Notes: generated by a model from the sequence alone, not told the origin. A DNA stretch of 64,000 nt from Gordionus sp. m RMFG-2023 (GCF_954871325.1 NC_088779.1:18478846-18542845); one strand, 5' to 3'; counted from the stretch's first letter, positions 41,716-55,098 are shown. Numbers and translations are program-made.

Positions 41716-44700
41716 CAGGGCCGTAGCCAGGAATTTTTACTTAGGGGGGTCAAGTGCTTACTTGGGGGGGGGGGCACTATTTTTTAAAAATAAAACAAAT
41801 AATTACGCATTCATAGAAATTTTTTCCTATTTTTATTAAAAATTTAATAACAAAATAATACTATAATATGAATATACAAAACAAAATAATACTATAATAT
41901 GCATATACAAAACAAAATATTACTATAATAGAATACGGCGATTTTTATTTTTAAATTTTAATATAAATGAACTAAAAAATAAATTCTGCGTTATTCTTTT
42001 TTCATACGCCATTAATACTAAATATTGTTTACGTTAATACTTCATAGACTCTCTACTGCTCGATAAAACTCTCTTTAATGTAGAGAACGAGGCCTCACAA
42101 GAAGCCGTTGATATCCCAATGATTGTCGCTGCTGAGTAGCATTTATATAATTCTAAATGCATGATTATATTAATTTTTTTATATATAATATCTAAGATAT
42201 TTTCAAAATTATGATTTTCTTTAGCTTCCGAAGCTAGCAATCCTTTTGCTATCTTCATTTCATGATGCGTTTCCATATTTAAGTTTAACAGGGATTTTAA
42301 TGGGGCCATTTTATCTGATAAAAAATAAACAGGGCCAAGGGGGGACAATGTATTAAAAGATGAAAAAAGATTAAAATCATCTTCTGTAAATCGGTCTAAA
42401 AAACGATCCACAAAGTTATCTATAATTTCATAATATGTCCTTTTTAAAGAACTCCAATTGGAGTTTTTTCACAATCGAATTCTAGTTTGCTATCAACTAA
42501 AAAATCTTGGAAATTTTAGGCGTTTTACGTACCCGTGATGATTTTTGGGGAGTAAGATTAAATTTTGATAAAAGTTTTTTAGCCTTAATCATAATCAAAG
42601 CAAAAGAATTATCACTTCTTTTATTTTTTAATATATTGATAGTAGAATCAATACAATTTTTAGCATCCACTAGATTAGTACCTACTGATTGTAGAAACTT
42701 ATTTAGTGGATCTATTGTAATCAATATCTCATAAATTATGATGGCTAATATAATGTAATTTATATTAATACATTGAGATAAAAGACCAGAGGCTTCGACT
42801 GAATCATGAATTGAAACCTCTGAATTAAGAGTTCTATTAGAAAAGTAAAATAATACTTCACCAATAGCCTCAAAATTCTCATAAATAATGCGAGATGTTT
42901 CCAAATGATCAGTCCACCTCTGGTCTAGGAGTCTCTTAAGGGTGTGGCCTGTATATTTACAGGATACGTTAAAACGCCTGAAAAAATTATACAATACATT
43001 TGATAAATTAAAAAAATTAGAAATAATAACAATATTATTATACCAATTTTGAACCACAAGATGCAACTTGTGGTTGTAGCAATGTATAAAAGGAACATTT
43101 TTATTAATTTTATTTGAAGAAGTGTTTGCACTCCTCCATTTCGGCCAGACATAACGTTTGCACCATCATATGCCTGGCTTATTATATTAGCGAATTAATA
43201 TTTAGATCATTAAGTTGCTTTAAAATGCAATGTGTAATGCTTTCAGCAGAAAGACACTCTAAATTAATGATTCCTATTAAATTTTCTTGGATTTCTCCAG
43301 AAAAAATATAGCGAATTATTATGCTCAGGTTTTCACAACCTGAAGCATCTTTTGTCACATCAGCCTTAAGACAAAAAAAGGCATATCGCTTTTACTATAT
43401 TTGTCTGAAATATGATCAAGCACCATATCTGCCATAATGGATATTACTTCGTTTTGAATCTGTGGTGATGTATACTGGGCATTTTGGGGTATAAATTTCA
43501 TAATTTTATTTAATTCAGGGTCTTTTTGGATGGTGTAGGAAAACAATGCTATAAATAGCCCAGAAGAATAAATTATGTTTTCATCTTTTGCAGCATCCGT
43601 AATATTTGTTGAACCAGTCCCACGGAAAGGTAGCTCTTGTATGCTAAGAAATAGCATCAAATCAAATATTGATTTAATATAATATTGATTACGATTAATT
43701 TAATCAACATTTTAGTTATTTCTGTACCTTTGTTTATATTTTGATTTTTATCATGCCATATTGTAATTGAATTTAAATGAGCTTTGAGCTCTCGTGTTTT
43801 AACAGTCCCTTCTTGGCAGCTAACGCATTTTTCCAATTTCTGAATCCCGTTTGTCCAAATTCATCACTTGGATTACACAAGTATTTCCTACATAGAAAAC
43901 AAAAGGCAGCGTCAGCTTCTACACTATACTCCAACCAGTCTCGACCTCTATACCATGATTTTTGAAATGATCTTTGCCTTCCATGGATATCTTTTTTCGC
44001 GTAATTGTTTAATTTAATTTGATTTGGTTTATTCTGCCCAAGGTCACCTGGGATTTGAAATGAACCATTAGAGGACTTTTTTGACACTAAAAATATTATA
44101 AATAATATATTGTGATGAGGGAAAGGGTCATAAATAATAATGGTCATCAGGGTGGGCGAAGGAAGGGCATGCTGAAAATGAACAAACACAAAATTTATCT
44201 TGTATTTAAGATACAAGTATTTGCTATACTGTAGTGCCAAACCCTGATAAAGATTATCAGTAAAGTTGATCAGTAAAATTATAGATATTCAGTATTAAAA
44301 ACTAGAAAAAGGTCATAAACATTATATCTTTAAAGATCAACAAAAAAATGTAATATTTTTATATTTATAAATTAATTACTAGTTGCCTCTTGACAATGAG
44401 AGACTGAGCTGCTAGGTGAAGATGATTGAGTCTCTTCTTCGTCTTTATTTGTTTTAAAATCAAAATGTAACAATGAAACACCATAATTTCCTACTCCTAT
44501 TGATATTGTCAAAAATATATAAATAGAAAAATTTGGGTTAAATTTTAAACTATTTACCATCTTCCTCCTCCTGAGTGTAGTGAGGATCATTTTCTAGATT
44601 ATTAGCTTCATTCATATCTTGAAATATGAGTGAATATATTTATTTTAATAATTAAAATTATTATACAAAAATGATAATATTAATAATAAATGTCTGTCTC

Positions 44701-45361
44701 TTATCTTATATAAAATAAATATATATGAAATAATAATATATAGGTATTACCCTATATCAATATCATATAAGTCATGAAATAATAATATAAATTTATACTA
44801 ACTATGAGAAGAATCAGTTTCTGAAATCTCTGATGTAGTATTACTAGTAGTTTGTAGAGGTGATGTTGCTTGACATTTGTTTAACTTTAACTTAAAATAA
44901 GAGTTAATAACTGATTGTTTCTTCATAATTTTAAAATAAACGCTGTAAAATAAAATAACTGGTTATATATTATAATATAAATGTGATACCTATAGAGAAT
45001 GTTATACACAACAAAAACAAATGAAAAAAAAATGAATGAATGATAATTTAATATTGGGTAAAAATAAAAATAAAACAGGATAAAAAAAATTTACAAACTA
45101 GACATGTTTGTAGAATAAATATTCATAATTTATTTTAAAAATATAAAAATAATCAATTCTAATAGACATGTTTTTTGAATATTTTTGAATAAATATTCAA
45201 AATTTATATTAAAAATATAAAATTAATCAATTCAAAAAAAAATTGTCAAATTAGGGGGGGGGGCAGAAAAATTTTTGGGGGCCACTTTTGGGGGCCAAAG
45301 ATTTTTTCTAAGGGCCAGGTTTGGGGTCCAAGAAATTTTTTTTGGGGGGTAGGCGGCCCTG
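41716..45361 (-). mobile_element. hAT transposon, complete ends, exact 8-bp duplication TATACGTA
   Basis: Ends CAGGGCCGTAGCC and, reverse complemented, CAGGGCCGCCTACC. The identical 8-mer TATACGTA flanks it (41708-41715 and 45362-45369). Subterminal G runs are present at both ends. A multi-exon transposase is on the minus strand. It interrupts the AT-rich region next to the tandem array. The exact duplication and largely open coding pieces point to a recent insertion. Confidence 0.95.
42034..44926 (-). CDS. hAT transposase (zinc finger, RNase-H-like DDE, dimerisation), spliced
   Basis: Exon 1 at 44926-44803 starts MKKQSVINSYFKLKLNK. Short acidic exons follow near 44610-44560 and 44500-44372, then a TTF-type zinc finger (RGRDWLEYSVEADAAFCF, LCRKYLCNPSDEFG) at 44100-43773. 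The catalytic domain follows (GCENLSIIIRYIFSGEI, YDGANVMSGRNGGVQ) at 43660-43060, then NYNKLHLVV-like text to 42497. The C-terminal IGISTASCEASFSTLKRVLS is at 42411-42034. It resembles ZMYM1-like/hAT proteins. At least one frameshift lies near 43360, between MPFFVLRL and the continuation ADVTKDAS. Other gaps may be introns, since GT...AG ends are visible. The exon borders are approximate. Confidence 0.75.
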
Positions 45362-45369
45362 TATACGTA

Positions 45370-45855
45370 CCAATAACATGATCAGAATGAGATGTCGTCT
45401 CAATGACATGACGTATCAATCATGATGTCATAATGACATGACATCACGATAGCATGACATAGCACTGACGTAGTGAATCATTTACTTAAACTTGAATAAC
45501 AACACTTCCATAATTACTTATATTGAATATCACTTATAATAAAACAAAAATGTAAATAACAATAATTTCCCCTCTTCTACATTTTGGATTATAGGTTTCC
45601 ATATTTAAAAAATAATTTTTGGCATTCTCTTCGTTGTTCTTTACTTCATGCTCTACTTACGAATCCAATCCTCTTCATTATTACTATTTTGAATTGTGAC
45701 AAAATCTTTCATTGTAAAAAAAACACATTTTCAATGAGATTAAAAGACTATATAGGTAAATTTTAATTATACTGTTATGATGAAATGGGAGATATCCATA
45801 TAACAATAATCTGTTAATCATATATTTTCTCCAAATCGAACTAAAATTTTAGTTA
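45370..45855. other. Gap between hAT and LTR element
   Basis: About 45385-45480 has short repeats around ATGACATGACGT and TGATGTCATAATGACATG. The rest is AT-rich with no feature seen. Confidence 0.4.
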
Positions 45856-45860
45856 CAAAG

Positions 45861-46269
45861 TATTATAATTTAGTTAGAATAAAATGTGGAATTGATGGTT
45901 CCACGCAGAATTCCAATATGATAATTCTTCGTATAAAAATAGTAATTTCTATATTTAATTTAAAATTAAATCCAAAACTTTCGTATAAAAAATATAATTA
46001 TTTTATTCATTTTACATTTAAATCCAAAATTCGTATAAAAAATATAATTATTTTATTTAATTTACAATTAAATCCAAAACTTTCGTATAAAAAGTAAAAT
46101 TATTTTATTTAATTTACAATTAAATCCAAAACTTTTTATCAATAATCAAAAATATATTTCTTCTCCTTTTTCCTTCAATCATAATAAACGTTATTCATTT
46201 AAATAAAATACACAACACTCTCCAACATCAATCACCATATCTCTCTATCATATACTCAAAATTACAACA
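45861..46269 (-). repeat. LTR (left copy)
   Basis: It matches 51479-51890 along its length, sharing TTTAGTTAGAATAAAATGTG, CCAAAACTTTCGTATAAAAA and CAACATCAATCACC. Oligo-purine DNA abuts its inner edge, as expected of a 3' LTR on the minus strand. Confidence 0.88.
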
Positions 46270-46488
46270 TCTTTCCTCCTTTACATTCGTCTCTCGGCCT
46301 CAATTGATCTTGATGCAATATACTATTCCATTGTCATCTTTAACCTTGTATTTGGCACTGCCAATTATTTCTTCCACCTTACCCATCGTCCATCTGAATT
46401 TTCCCTTGAACATTAAAATATAAACTTCTTGTCCCAGGCAAAATTTACTAAACTTCACTACACATCCAGCCTTTTCATTTCCTCTTCA

Positions 46489-46939
46489 TTAAAAATGTCT
46501 TTCTTTGCAAGAATTTTTCCGCCGGAGACCCATCTTCATTCCTGGTATTATTGCAAAACAATTGCGATAACCATTTTCACTGCCACCATACCTTTCCTTT
46601 TCCAAACACGATTTCACCATTGCAACTATTCTCTCGGCCTGACCATTGGAACCGGGATGATTTGGAGCCGTTAGAGCATGCTTTATACCGTTCATCTCAC
46701 AAAACGCCTTAAACGCTACACTTGTAAACGCCGTACCACCATCCGTTACTATCATCTTTACCATGCCATATTTCCCAGTTTACTGGTCTCTCGCTAACTT
46801 TCAACTGCAAATATGCATTAGCAAAATCCACCTTTGAAAAATAACTGGCCCCTTTTAGACTAGCTAAAATTTCATCGATTCGCGGCAACGGAAACTTGAT
46901 CTGCACCCATTGCGTGATCCGAAAATCAGCACATAACAT
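46489..46939 (-). pseudogene. LTR-element pol remnants: reverse transcriptase and integrase pieces
   Basis: An RT fingers/palm piece (FPLPRIDEILASLKGASYF, SKVDFANAYLQLKV) lies at 46939-46760. An integrase core piece (VTDGGTAFTSVAFKAFC, PNHPGSNGQAER) lies at 46764-46560. Both are Ty3/Gypsy type. Much of pol is absent. The element is a fossil. Confidence 0.85.
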
Positions 46940-47358
46940 TGGGTTTTCTAATCGGTACTAGCAGTGTTGCCCAACTACTATTATCCACTGACTCTATAAT
47001 TCTCTCATGGACCCATCTGTTTAACTCCTTTTCTATATCATCGCCATTCAAAAGGAACGCGATGAATTGGGCAATATTTAGATATCGAATTATCTCTTAA
47101 TTTTATATTCACCTCAAAATTATTTAATGTATCCAGTTCCTTTATAAAAATCTCATATATTTATATTTTCATAATTTGTGTTATTTATTCATTATTTTCA
47201 TTATCCTTTTCCATACCGCCATCGTTACTTTTGCATAATTTTTCTCCATCAGTATCTTTGTTATTAATTTTGATATTATCTTCCTCTTTTGGTAATTTGT
47301 TTCCCTCATTATAGTTATTTATATTATCCACTAATCCTTTGTAATTATTCACCATATA

Positions 47359-49880
47359 CAGTGACCCCTACACTTTTTGAGGGATAGAAGCAGAATACCC
47401 CCTAAAGTACCCCCCCCCCCCCATTGTAAATTATTTTTTGACACCAATAAATTTTAAAAATAATTTTTATTGCATCAATATTTATTATAATATAAATATA
47501 ATGTAAAAATATATGCTTTAAAAATATTATTTTTAAATTAATAATTTAGATAAATTAGGGGAAGAGAAAGCAAAAGAATTTATAATTTTATCAATATTTA
47601 ATTGTTTAAATAAATTATTTTCCATTGATAAAATGGTTAAATTATTAAGAAATGGATCTTTCATGACACTACGAAGTCTTGTTTTAATTAGTTTAATTTT
47701 ACTCATGACCCTTTCGGCAGTACATGATGTAGTAGGAATAGTTAATAAATATTTATATAATATTGTTAAATTTGGGAAAGCAGAAAAATTTATAAGCAGA
47801 TGATAAGGTAAAATAAATGAATAGTTTCTCCAGTCTGAATCATTCATCTCAGAATTATTATCATCATCAGAAGAAGCTAAATAATGTATTAGTAAAAATA
47901 TTTTAATTAAATAAATTTACAATTCTCAGAATCTGACAAATCTTCTTTAACCTCTAGGTCACGAGTAATAATTACGTCCCCCGTTTTAGCCATTTTATAA
48001 ATATTTCTAAACATCAACATTTCCTCAAAAACTTGATTTGTATTTAATTGATAAAATTCACAGATATCCTTGATATAATCTTTAACAATTGCCTTTTCCG
48101 CCATTCCCTTTGGGGTAAAAAATGATGTTTGACTCAAAAATTTTATCGATTCATCGTTAAATCTTTCACTAAACTGCATAATAATTAAAACAAGTGCAGC
48201 ATAAAACACACTGATTTTAAGTTTAAAATAAAATAATATATTTAATGATGAAAGTATATATATATCTCTCCTTTTTGGATTGTAATGTTTGAAGTCTTGA
48301 ACTTTCAAAATCAAAAGGTAAATTTCTCTTCTTCATAAAATCTTGGGCCTTTGAAAAGACATCCAAAAATTCAGTGTTATTATCTATTTTAGGATTATAA
48401 AATAATAAAAGATAATAATTTAAATTATACTTCTCATATTAATCAGGCAATCTTTTACCAATTGAATTTGATTTATTGCAAACCCTATATCCTTCGAAAT
48501 GGTTTGCAATTTTGTACAAGCCAAGCTTGTTATCAACAATATTTTATCCAAAACACATAGTGATAAAATAAAATAAAATTTTTCTATTCTATAGACTATA
48601 GCACTAGCCATAGTGGAAGTGGCAGGATCTTCAGAATCCTTTAAATTTGCCAAAGCTGCCCTCAAAGCATCATAAAGTAGGAAAAAAATTACAATCGCCT
48701 TATATGATGTTAGCCAGCTTCTATAAATATAAAATAAACATTATATATCGAAACAATTAAGATAATATTACCGAGTGGTGATGCGTAAAAATCTATGTGA
48801 TTTTATCAGTAAATCACTCTGACATGTTTTGAGTACTTCATATCTTTTAACACCATTAAAATATACGTAAATTTCGTCTAATATTCCCAAGACATTTCGC
48901 AGCTCTTTTACTGATTGGCATAATTGAACAACTATTAAATTTAATCGATGACAATAGCACCAAATAAAAGCTGCCTTTGGCGCCTCCGCTCTAATCAAAG
49001 CCTGCACTCCATTAATTCTTCCACTCATGTTTGAGGCGCCATCATAGCTTTGCCCCACTAGGAATTCGAGGGGTAGATTCATGGAGCCAAGCTTGGATAT
49101 TATATTCTTTTTAATATCGAGGCCCGTTGTATTTCCCGTACAATAAATGTCTATCAGCCTTTCAACGGGCTTAGGTGTCTCGCTATTTTCAACATATCTC
49201 ACTATCAAAGCTATTGCTTCTGATTTCGATACATCATATGTGCCATCAACTATAATTGAATAGCACCTGTTGAATTCAATCTCCTTTTGAATTTTTTTTA
49301 TAACCATATTTTTCATGGTTTCAATAAGAATATTTATGTTATTATATGATAACAGATTTGAATATAATTTAGATTTTAATCCCTTAATTTTTTTCTCACT
49401 TCTTCTTTCTTCATTATCTTGTATATACATTTTAAGAACAGGCTCAGAATCTGCAATAAGTTTAATAAGGCTCATCATATTGCCATCTTGTTGCCTGTTC
49501 CCCCAGAAGGCTTGATTGCGGTATAAGCATTTATATTTTTTTTGGTTAATATTTTTGGGCATATTTTGACAATGATCTAAAAATTATAAATGATTATATA
49601 TAAGATTTAATATTTAAATTTTTACTATTCCCTTTGATAAAATTTTAATTTTGCGCCAAATCTTGAAAGTGGAAAAATAATTTTATGATAAGAAATATCG
49701 GATAACAAACTAATTTGCTAAACATCGACCATAAAAATTTTTAAAATAATAAAATAAAAAAAATTTTTTAAAAAAATTTTAAAATAAAAAATTAAAAAAA
49801 TTAAAAAAAAAAGTACCCCCATAGAAATTTATAGAAGCAGTTGCTTCGGACCCCCCCCCCCCCCGTTGTAGGGGTCACTG
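47359..49880 (-). mobile_element. Second hAT transposon, exact 8-bp duplication ACCATATA, nested in the LTR element
   Basis: Ends CAGTGACCCCTACA and its exact inverted copy. The identical 8-mer ACCATATA lies outside each end (47351-47358 and 49881-49888). Subterminal C/G homopolymers are at 47408-47422 and 49850-49864. A multi-exon transposase is on the minus strand. Insertion into the LTR element proves it is the younger of the two. Confidence 0.95.
47533..49562 (-). CDS. hAT transposase of the DUF4371/ZMYM1-like type, spliced, looks largely intact
   Basis: First block 49562-48775: catalytic RNase-H-like domain with SIIVDGTYDVSKSEA, GQSYDGASNMSGRINGVQ and FIWCYCHRLNLIV, ending RITTR at a GTAATATT donor. 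A short intron (about 48774-48721) ends TTTATAG and the next block reads SWLTSYKAIVIFFLLYDALR through KLQTISKDIGFAI to about 48425. Another exon (about 48390-48245) has EFLDVFSKAQDFMKKRNLPF. Then ALVLIIMQFSERFNDES to 47930. The last block at 47847-47533 has LTIPTTSCTAERVMSKIKL, the hAT dimerisation motif. The start at 49562 may not be the true N-terminus, since a zinc finger is expected before it. Confidence 0.8.
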
Positions 49881-49888
49881 ACCATATA

Positions 49889-51150
49889 TGCCCTTTATTC
49901 TGTCATCAATATTTAAGAATTTTTCCTCGTCTATTGTCCTGAGAATTGAAATAAGGTATCTTTCTTAAACGTTTCCATGGCAAAAGTTTCATTATCGGGC
50001 ATACTAAAATTATTATTATTTAGTACCTTCTTCAATTCCGAACATACAAAATCTTTTTTTACTTCTATACCCTTATTACTAATTTTAACCTCATCCTCTA
50101 CTTTCATATTACTTCGATTATTATCCTTATACAATTTATGTGCACACGTATATCTCGGAAAACCATTAATATTAAAATCCTTCACATTTATTTTATATAT
50201 TTCATTAATTGTCTTATATTTATTCTCCTCCTTATTAATACGATTTTTTAACATCTTCATCGTCAACATATTTTTTCCTAATATTAAAAATTATTTCTCT
50301 CTTCTTCCCTGTCCCTACGATTTTTAAAATGTTCATCGTTAACATATTCCTTAATAATATTACCACTATTATTTTCTTTATTAACAGAATTTTCACAAAA
50401 CTTCTCTTTACTTTTTTGACCTTAAATAAATTCCACCATGCATTACTTGGACCTAAAATCTTAATATTATCCAATCCTAATATCGGTTCAGTTTTTAGGT
50501 GGTCAACCATAATTTAATACTACTATTGATACTTGGAACTTCTTTTACATAAAATCCCAAAATTATTATTATAGACCCATCAAACTGAGTCACCTTCATC
50601 TTTTCCTTTGTTAATGTATTCTCAGGCCAAATCTTATTGAATTGCTTAACACTTATGACACTGGTTACTGAACCCGTATCTAACAAAAATTTGACTCTAC
50701 ATCCTAATAACATGACCTCAACTCTAGGACACTTATCCTCTAGCTCCTCAAAATCTATCCTGTTTATATTATTATTACATTTATTTAAATTTATATTATT
50801 ACAATTTTAAATTATCGCTACTACTAAATTTATTATTACATATTGTCAATTTATTTATATTACTACTTAATAATCTATAACTATTAATTTTATTATTATC
50901 TAGTCATTTATTCGTATTTACAAGACATTTATCTTCTAAGTGACCAAACTTATAACACATTTTATGGCTCTACAATTTATTTCTAAATGCCCCCCATCGA
51001 CCACATCTTACACAATTTAAAGGTGTATTACCACACATCCGTGGAATATGACCCTGACCACAATTATAACATATAATTGCCCCTGTCCTTTCATTACTTC
51101 CTACTTTCCCTATTACTCATTATCTCTTTCTTAATATTTTCTATAACATC
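49889..51150 (-). pseudogene. LTR-element gag/protease side remnants
   Basis: A CCHC-type knuckle (CYNCGQGHIPRMC) lies near 51080-51040. A retropepsin-like piece (CRVKFLLDTGSVTSVISVK, with active-site DTG) is near 50700-50640. The rest is Asn/Lys-rich linker. These lie upstream of the RT and integrase pieces on the minus strand, as expected. Broken. Confidence 0.75.
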
Positions 51151-51478
51151 CCGATCAAAGGTAACCTGAATTACTGTTTGGCCCATCCATCTACCACAAA
51201 CGAAAACCATTAAAATTATTACCAATACCATACATATAATAATTAAATATTCCTCAAGGAAATTATTTTTTAACAAATACATCTTATATATTTTATAACG
51301 AGTTCATTAACACCATAATTAATAAAATCTTCAAATTATTTATATAACAATAAAATATACTTATAATAAATATTTATTAATTTTTCTTTATAAAAATATT
51401 TAATAAAATTTGAAAAATCTAAAGGTCTCTATCTTACTCTCCTTTTTGTATGTCCGTAATTGGGTTTCGGTAGCAAAT

Positions 51479-51890
51479 TATTATAATTTAGTTAGAATAA
51501 AATGTGAATTTATGGTTCAACGGGCAGAATTCTAATATGATAATTCTTACAAAAATAATAATTTCTTTACTCAATTTAAAATTAAATCCATCCAAAACTT
51601 TCGTATAAAAAATATAATTATTTTATTCATTTTACAATTAAATCCAAAAGTTTTATATAAAAAAATATAATTATATTTAATTTACAAAAATCCAAAACTT
51701 TCATATAAAAAGTGATTATTTTATTTACAATTAAATCAAAAACTTTTTATCAATAATCAAAAATATACTTTTTGTCCTTTTTCCTTCTATCATAGTAAAC
51801 AAAAAACGTTATTCATTAAAAAAAAATTCACAACACTCTTCAACATCAATCACCTTATCTCTCTCTATCATAATACTCATAATTGCAACA
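51479..51890 (-). repeat. LTR (right copy)
   Basis: The second LTR, same orientation as the copy at 45861-46269. It is followed outward by the CAAAG duplication at 51891-51895. Confidence 0.88.
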
Positions 51891-51895
51891 CAAAG

Positions 51896-54335
51896 TTTTT
51901 AAAATAAGCATTGGTGGGATCAAGAACTTCGAATCGGAATATTTCTTCAATAGTGAGAGCAATGATAGTAACTCATTGTCTTTAATCTTGTACATTTTTT
52001 TATGACCTTATTCTTTTATAAATTTAAAAAAATATAATTTTTAAGAATAAGTTAAAGATTAGATATAATAAATAAAATGAGGCCAAAAGATGATAAAATA
52101 TTTTTTTTTATATAAAAAACATATTTATAATTAATTTATTAAAGGAGTTGAGGGTATTCCTAAGAATAATATTTCGACCAAAAATAGACATAAAACCCTA
52201 TAACAATCAAGCAGCATTGGGTGATAAAATTATTTTATCTAGAATTGAATGATAGTATAAAAATTTTTAGAATTCAAAGTAAGCCCAAATAAGGAAAACG
52301 TTGGAGTGTGCTTGTAACTAAAATAGGCTTATTTTTTTTTTGTGGAATTAAAAGTATTCCAAAAATTGCAATATCTGTGATATATAAAAATATAGCTAAA
52401 AATGGACCTCTTCCTGAATTTAAAATTCATAATCCACTACTCGCCGATAATATATGTTTAGTATAAATGCTATAAAATAATTATATTGAAAAAGTACACA
52501 TACCTGTTAATTTTAAAACTAATATAACCTAGAGCTAAGCGTAAATTGTTAAATGTAACCTTGTGGCAAAATCTAGTAAAGGGTTATAGAAAATATATGT
52601 GATCGATCCCTCGAACTTAGAATTTGTAAATGTGCAGTAGAGAATATTTTAAATTTGTGAAGCTCTGATGTTGATGGTTAGATCTATCAAAACAGTCCTT
52701 ACTGTATATTTTATCACCTTTTATTTTCTTTACCTAATTAAGTAATTTATTTTGTAGACCAAAATTATGTTTTTTGATTCTCAAATTGTATTTTACATTA
52801 TTTATATTTTCAAAATTGTTGTATCTGTTGATATATAATTGACATTTATGGACATTTTATCAATTGATTTCTCATAAAAAATAGATAACATTTTGTATTC
52901 TTTATTCTTAATTTATATTTGTGAAATACAATTTTTGTTGGAAATTCTTATTATTCCGCTTGTTTGGACAATAAAGAAAATATACAATTTTGAATTAAAG
53001 ATTATGGTGTAATGTTTAAATATATTTTTATGATAAAAATATATTAAATAAATTTCAGTAACGAAGCGTCAAGTTTACTACTAGGGAGGCAATTAAATTT
53101 TTTTTTTATTTAATAGTCAAACCATAAAAAAATTAAAGTTTTTGAGTAAAATGAATAAAAATAAGTAGTGAAATATAAAAGTTGCTAGATTTTAAATTTT
53201 TTAATAAGTTTTTTCCCATCGAAATCAAAAATAGATTTAAAATTAAAAAATTTTTTTTACATTTAAACTTATAATTTATTTTTTAAAAGTTAGCGGAATA
53301 TCTATAAAATTATTTTACAAAATACTAAATAAATTTATTTATTTAAATAATTTTGTGCATCAATGGTATTGTTTATAATTAATGGGCGTAATAGTTAGAC
53401 ATTATAAATTCCTTTGCATGATAAAAATATCCTACACAATCTTGAACTAATATCTATAGATATAAATGAGAAAAAAATAATATTTATATCTCTTTTTATG
53501 TATAAGTTTTAATACTATATATATATTTTAGTCTTAATATTTTTATAATATATATTTATTTAAATTATATCCTCATACATTTGAAATAAAATTTGCACTT
53601 AAAAATTTTATTTTTTAATAAAAAAGTGTTAAATAAAAGTATATCAAAATGTATCTGAGAAATATCTATAAATAGATACAGATCCTCAGAAATATATAGA
53701 TATAAATACCTTTTATACAACCTTGATCATCGTAATAAATTTTCAATAATATAATTACAATTATTGCTTCAAAAAAAGAAAAAAATTTTTATTTAAAAAA
53801 AGTTAGGAAAAAAATTTAATATAAAAATTTCTCTACTATTTATCAAGACAAAAGGCATTTATTTATTTGCTCCCCCCCCCCCCAATGCTTATTTTTTAAA
53901 TGTAAAATTACACAATTAAATTAGCATGATTTTCTCTTTATTTATTAGCAAAAATTTGCTTCCCTCATGTATATTTTTTTTTAACGTAGTAAATATAATA
54001 GAACTTTTTTTAACGTAGTAAATATAATAGTAATTCTTCTTAACCTAGTAAAAATAATATTAATATTTTTAACGTTATAAAATTTATAATAATTTTTTTA
54101 ACAGTTTTTTTTAACATATTATAAAGATTATATTAAGTCTATTTAAGAATTTTATGGGAAAAATTTCAAAGGAAGCAATGCTTCCTTGCCTCTATGGAAT
54201 CACCGATAATTTGAAGATTTTTTATCAAATAAACCGTATTTTATAATATTTATAATATTAAAAATATTTTAAAAAAATATGTTTTCTTTTAACAATTAAT
54301 TTAATATTTATTCATTCATACACCTTTTCGTTCAT
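51896..54335. other. AT-rich region 5' of RIOK1
   Basis: No gene seen. It includes a C homopolymer at about 53872-53883 and short direct repeats TTTTTTTTAACGTAGTAAAT near 53977-54030. A possible decayed foldback lies between GGGAGGCAA (53083) and TTGCCTCTATGG (54186). The RIOK1 promoter should lie in the last few hundred bases, but no motif is recognisable. Confidence 0.35.
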
Positions 54336-55098
54336 ATGATTATAAACAAAATTTGCAAAGAAGAAGATCCTGATTGGGAAGATGATAATTACGGTATGTT
54401 ATATTAACTTCTGACCTATAAAATAAAATAGATGATATAGTTGATTTTCAAATTCAAAATAATCGTATCAGTTATACTGATCAAAAATATACTATATCTC
54501 ACATGGAAAAATTAAAAAAATTTTCAAGCAAAATCAATGTGCATTCATATACAGGTGGAATGGGCAAATTACAGAATAATGTGCTCAATTCCTTAAAAGA
54601 AAAGGGAAAGAAAATTGATAATCAAAGGTAATTAAATTACTTTTTATATAATTTTGTAAGATTTAAAGTTAAAGATAAACGTGATAGAGCTACTATTGAA
54701 CAAGTAATGGATCCTAGGACGAGAATGATATTGTTTAGACTACTTAATTCTGGAGTTATTCTATCCATTAATGGTTGCATAAGCACTGGCAAGGAAGCAA
54801 ATGTCTATCATGCATTAGGTCCGAATAATTTGCAGGCAGCAATAAAAGTAATTCATTTATTTATAATTTCGATTATTATGAAATATTTTAATAAAATTAG
54901 CTTACTAGTTATTTAAAATTATAATTTCATAATCTAAAAATATGCTATAATTTAGATTTACAAAACTTCAATCTTGATTTTTAAAGACCGAGATAGATAT
55001 GTAACTGGTGAATTTAGATTTAGACAAGGTTATTGTAGGCATAATCCACGCAAAATGGTTAAAACTTGGGCTGAAAAAGAAATGAGAAATTTGTTGCG
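54336..55098 (+). CDS. RIOK1: RIOK1 exons 1-4: N-terminus to the nucleotide-binding lobe
   Basis: Introns are 38, 33 and 108 nt. The 33-nt intron (54628-54660) has a length divisible by three but carries an in-frame TAA, so it must be removed. The start at 54336 gives [18 protein letters not shown], whose acidic/Trp motif fits the human DDDDDDWDWDE region. A longer 5' exon could exist upstream. Exon 4 ends [14 protein letters not shown] with a split Arg codon. Confidence 0.92.

Larger units (their letters stand above)
45861..51890 (-). mobile_element. Ty3/Gypsy-like LTR retroelement, fossil, carrying a nested hAT
   Basis: Two LTRs of about 410 bp (45861-46269 and 51479-51890) in the same orientation, with a 5-bp duplication CAAAG on both outer sides. 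Read on the minus strand, the order is zinc-knuckle region, protease, reverse transcriptase, integrase, then a purine-rich tract just before the inner edge of the 45861 LTR. The 2.5-kb hAT at 47359-49880 sits between protease and RT. The element is broken, with many breaks, and is clearly non-functional. The LTRs differ by scattered substitutions and small indels, so it is moderately old and older than the hAT within it. Confidence 0.88.
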
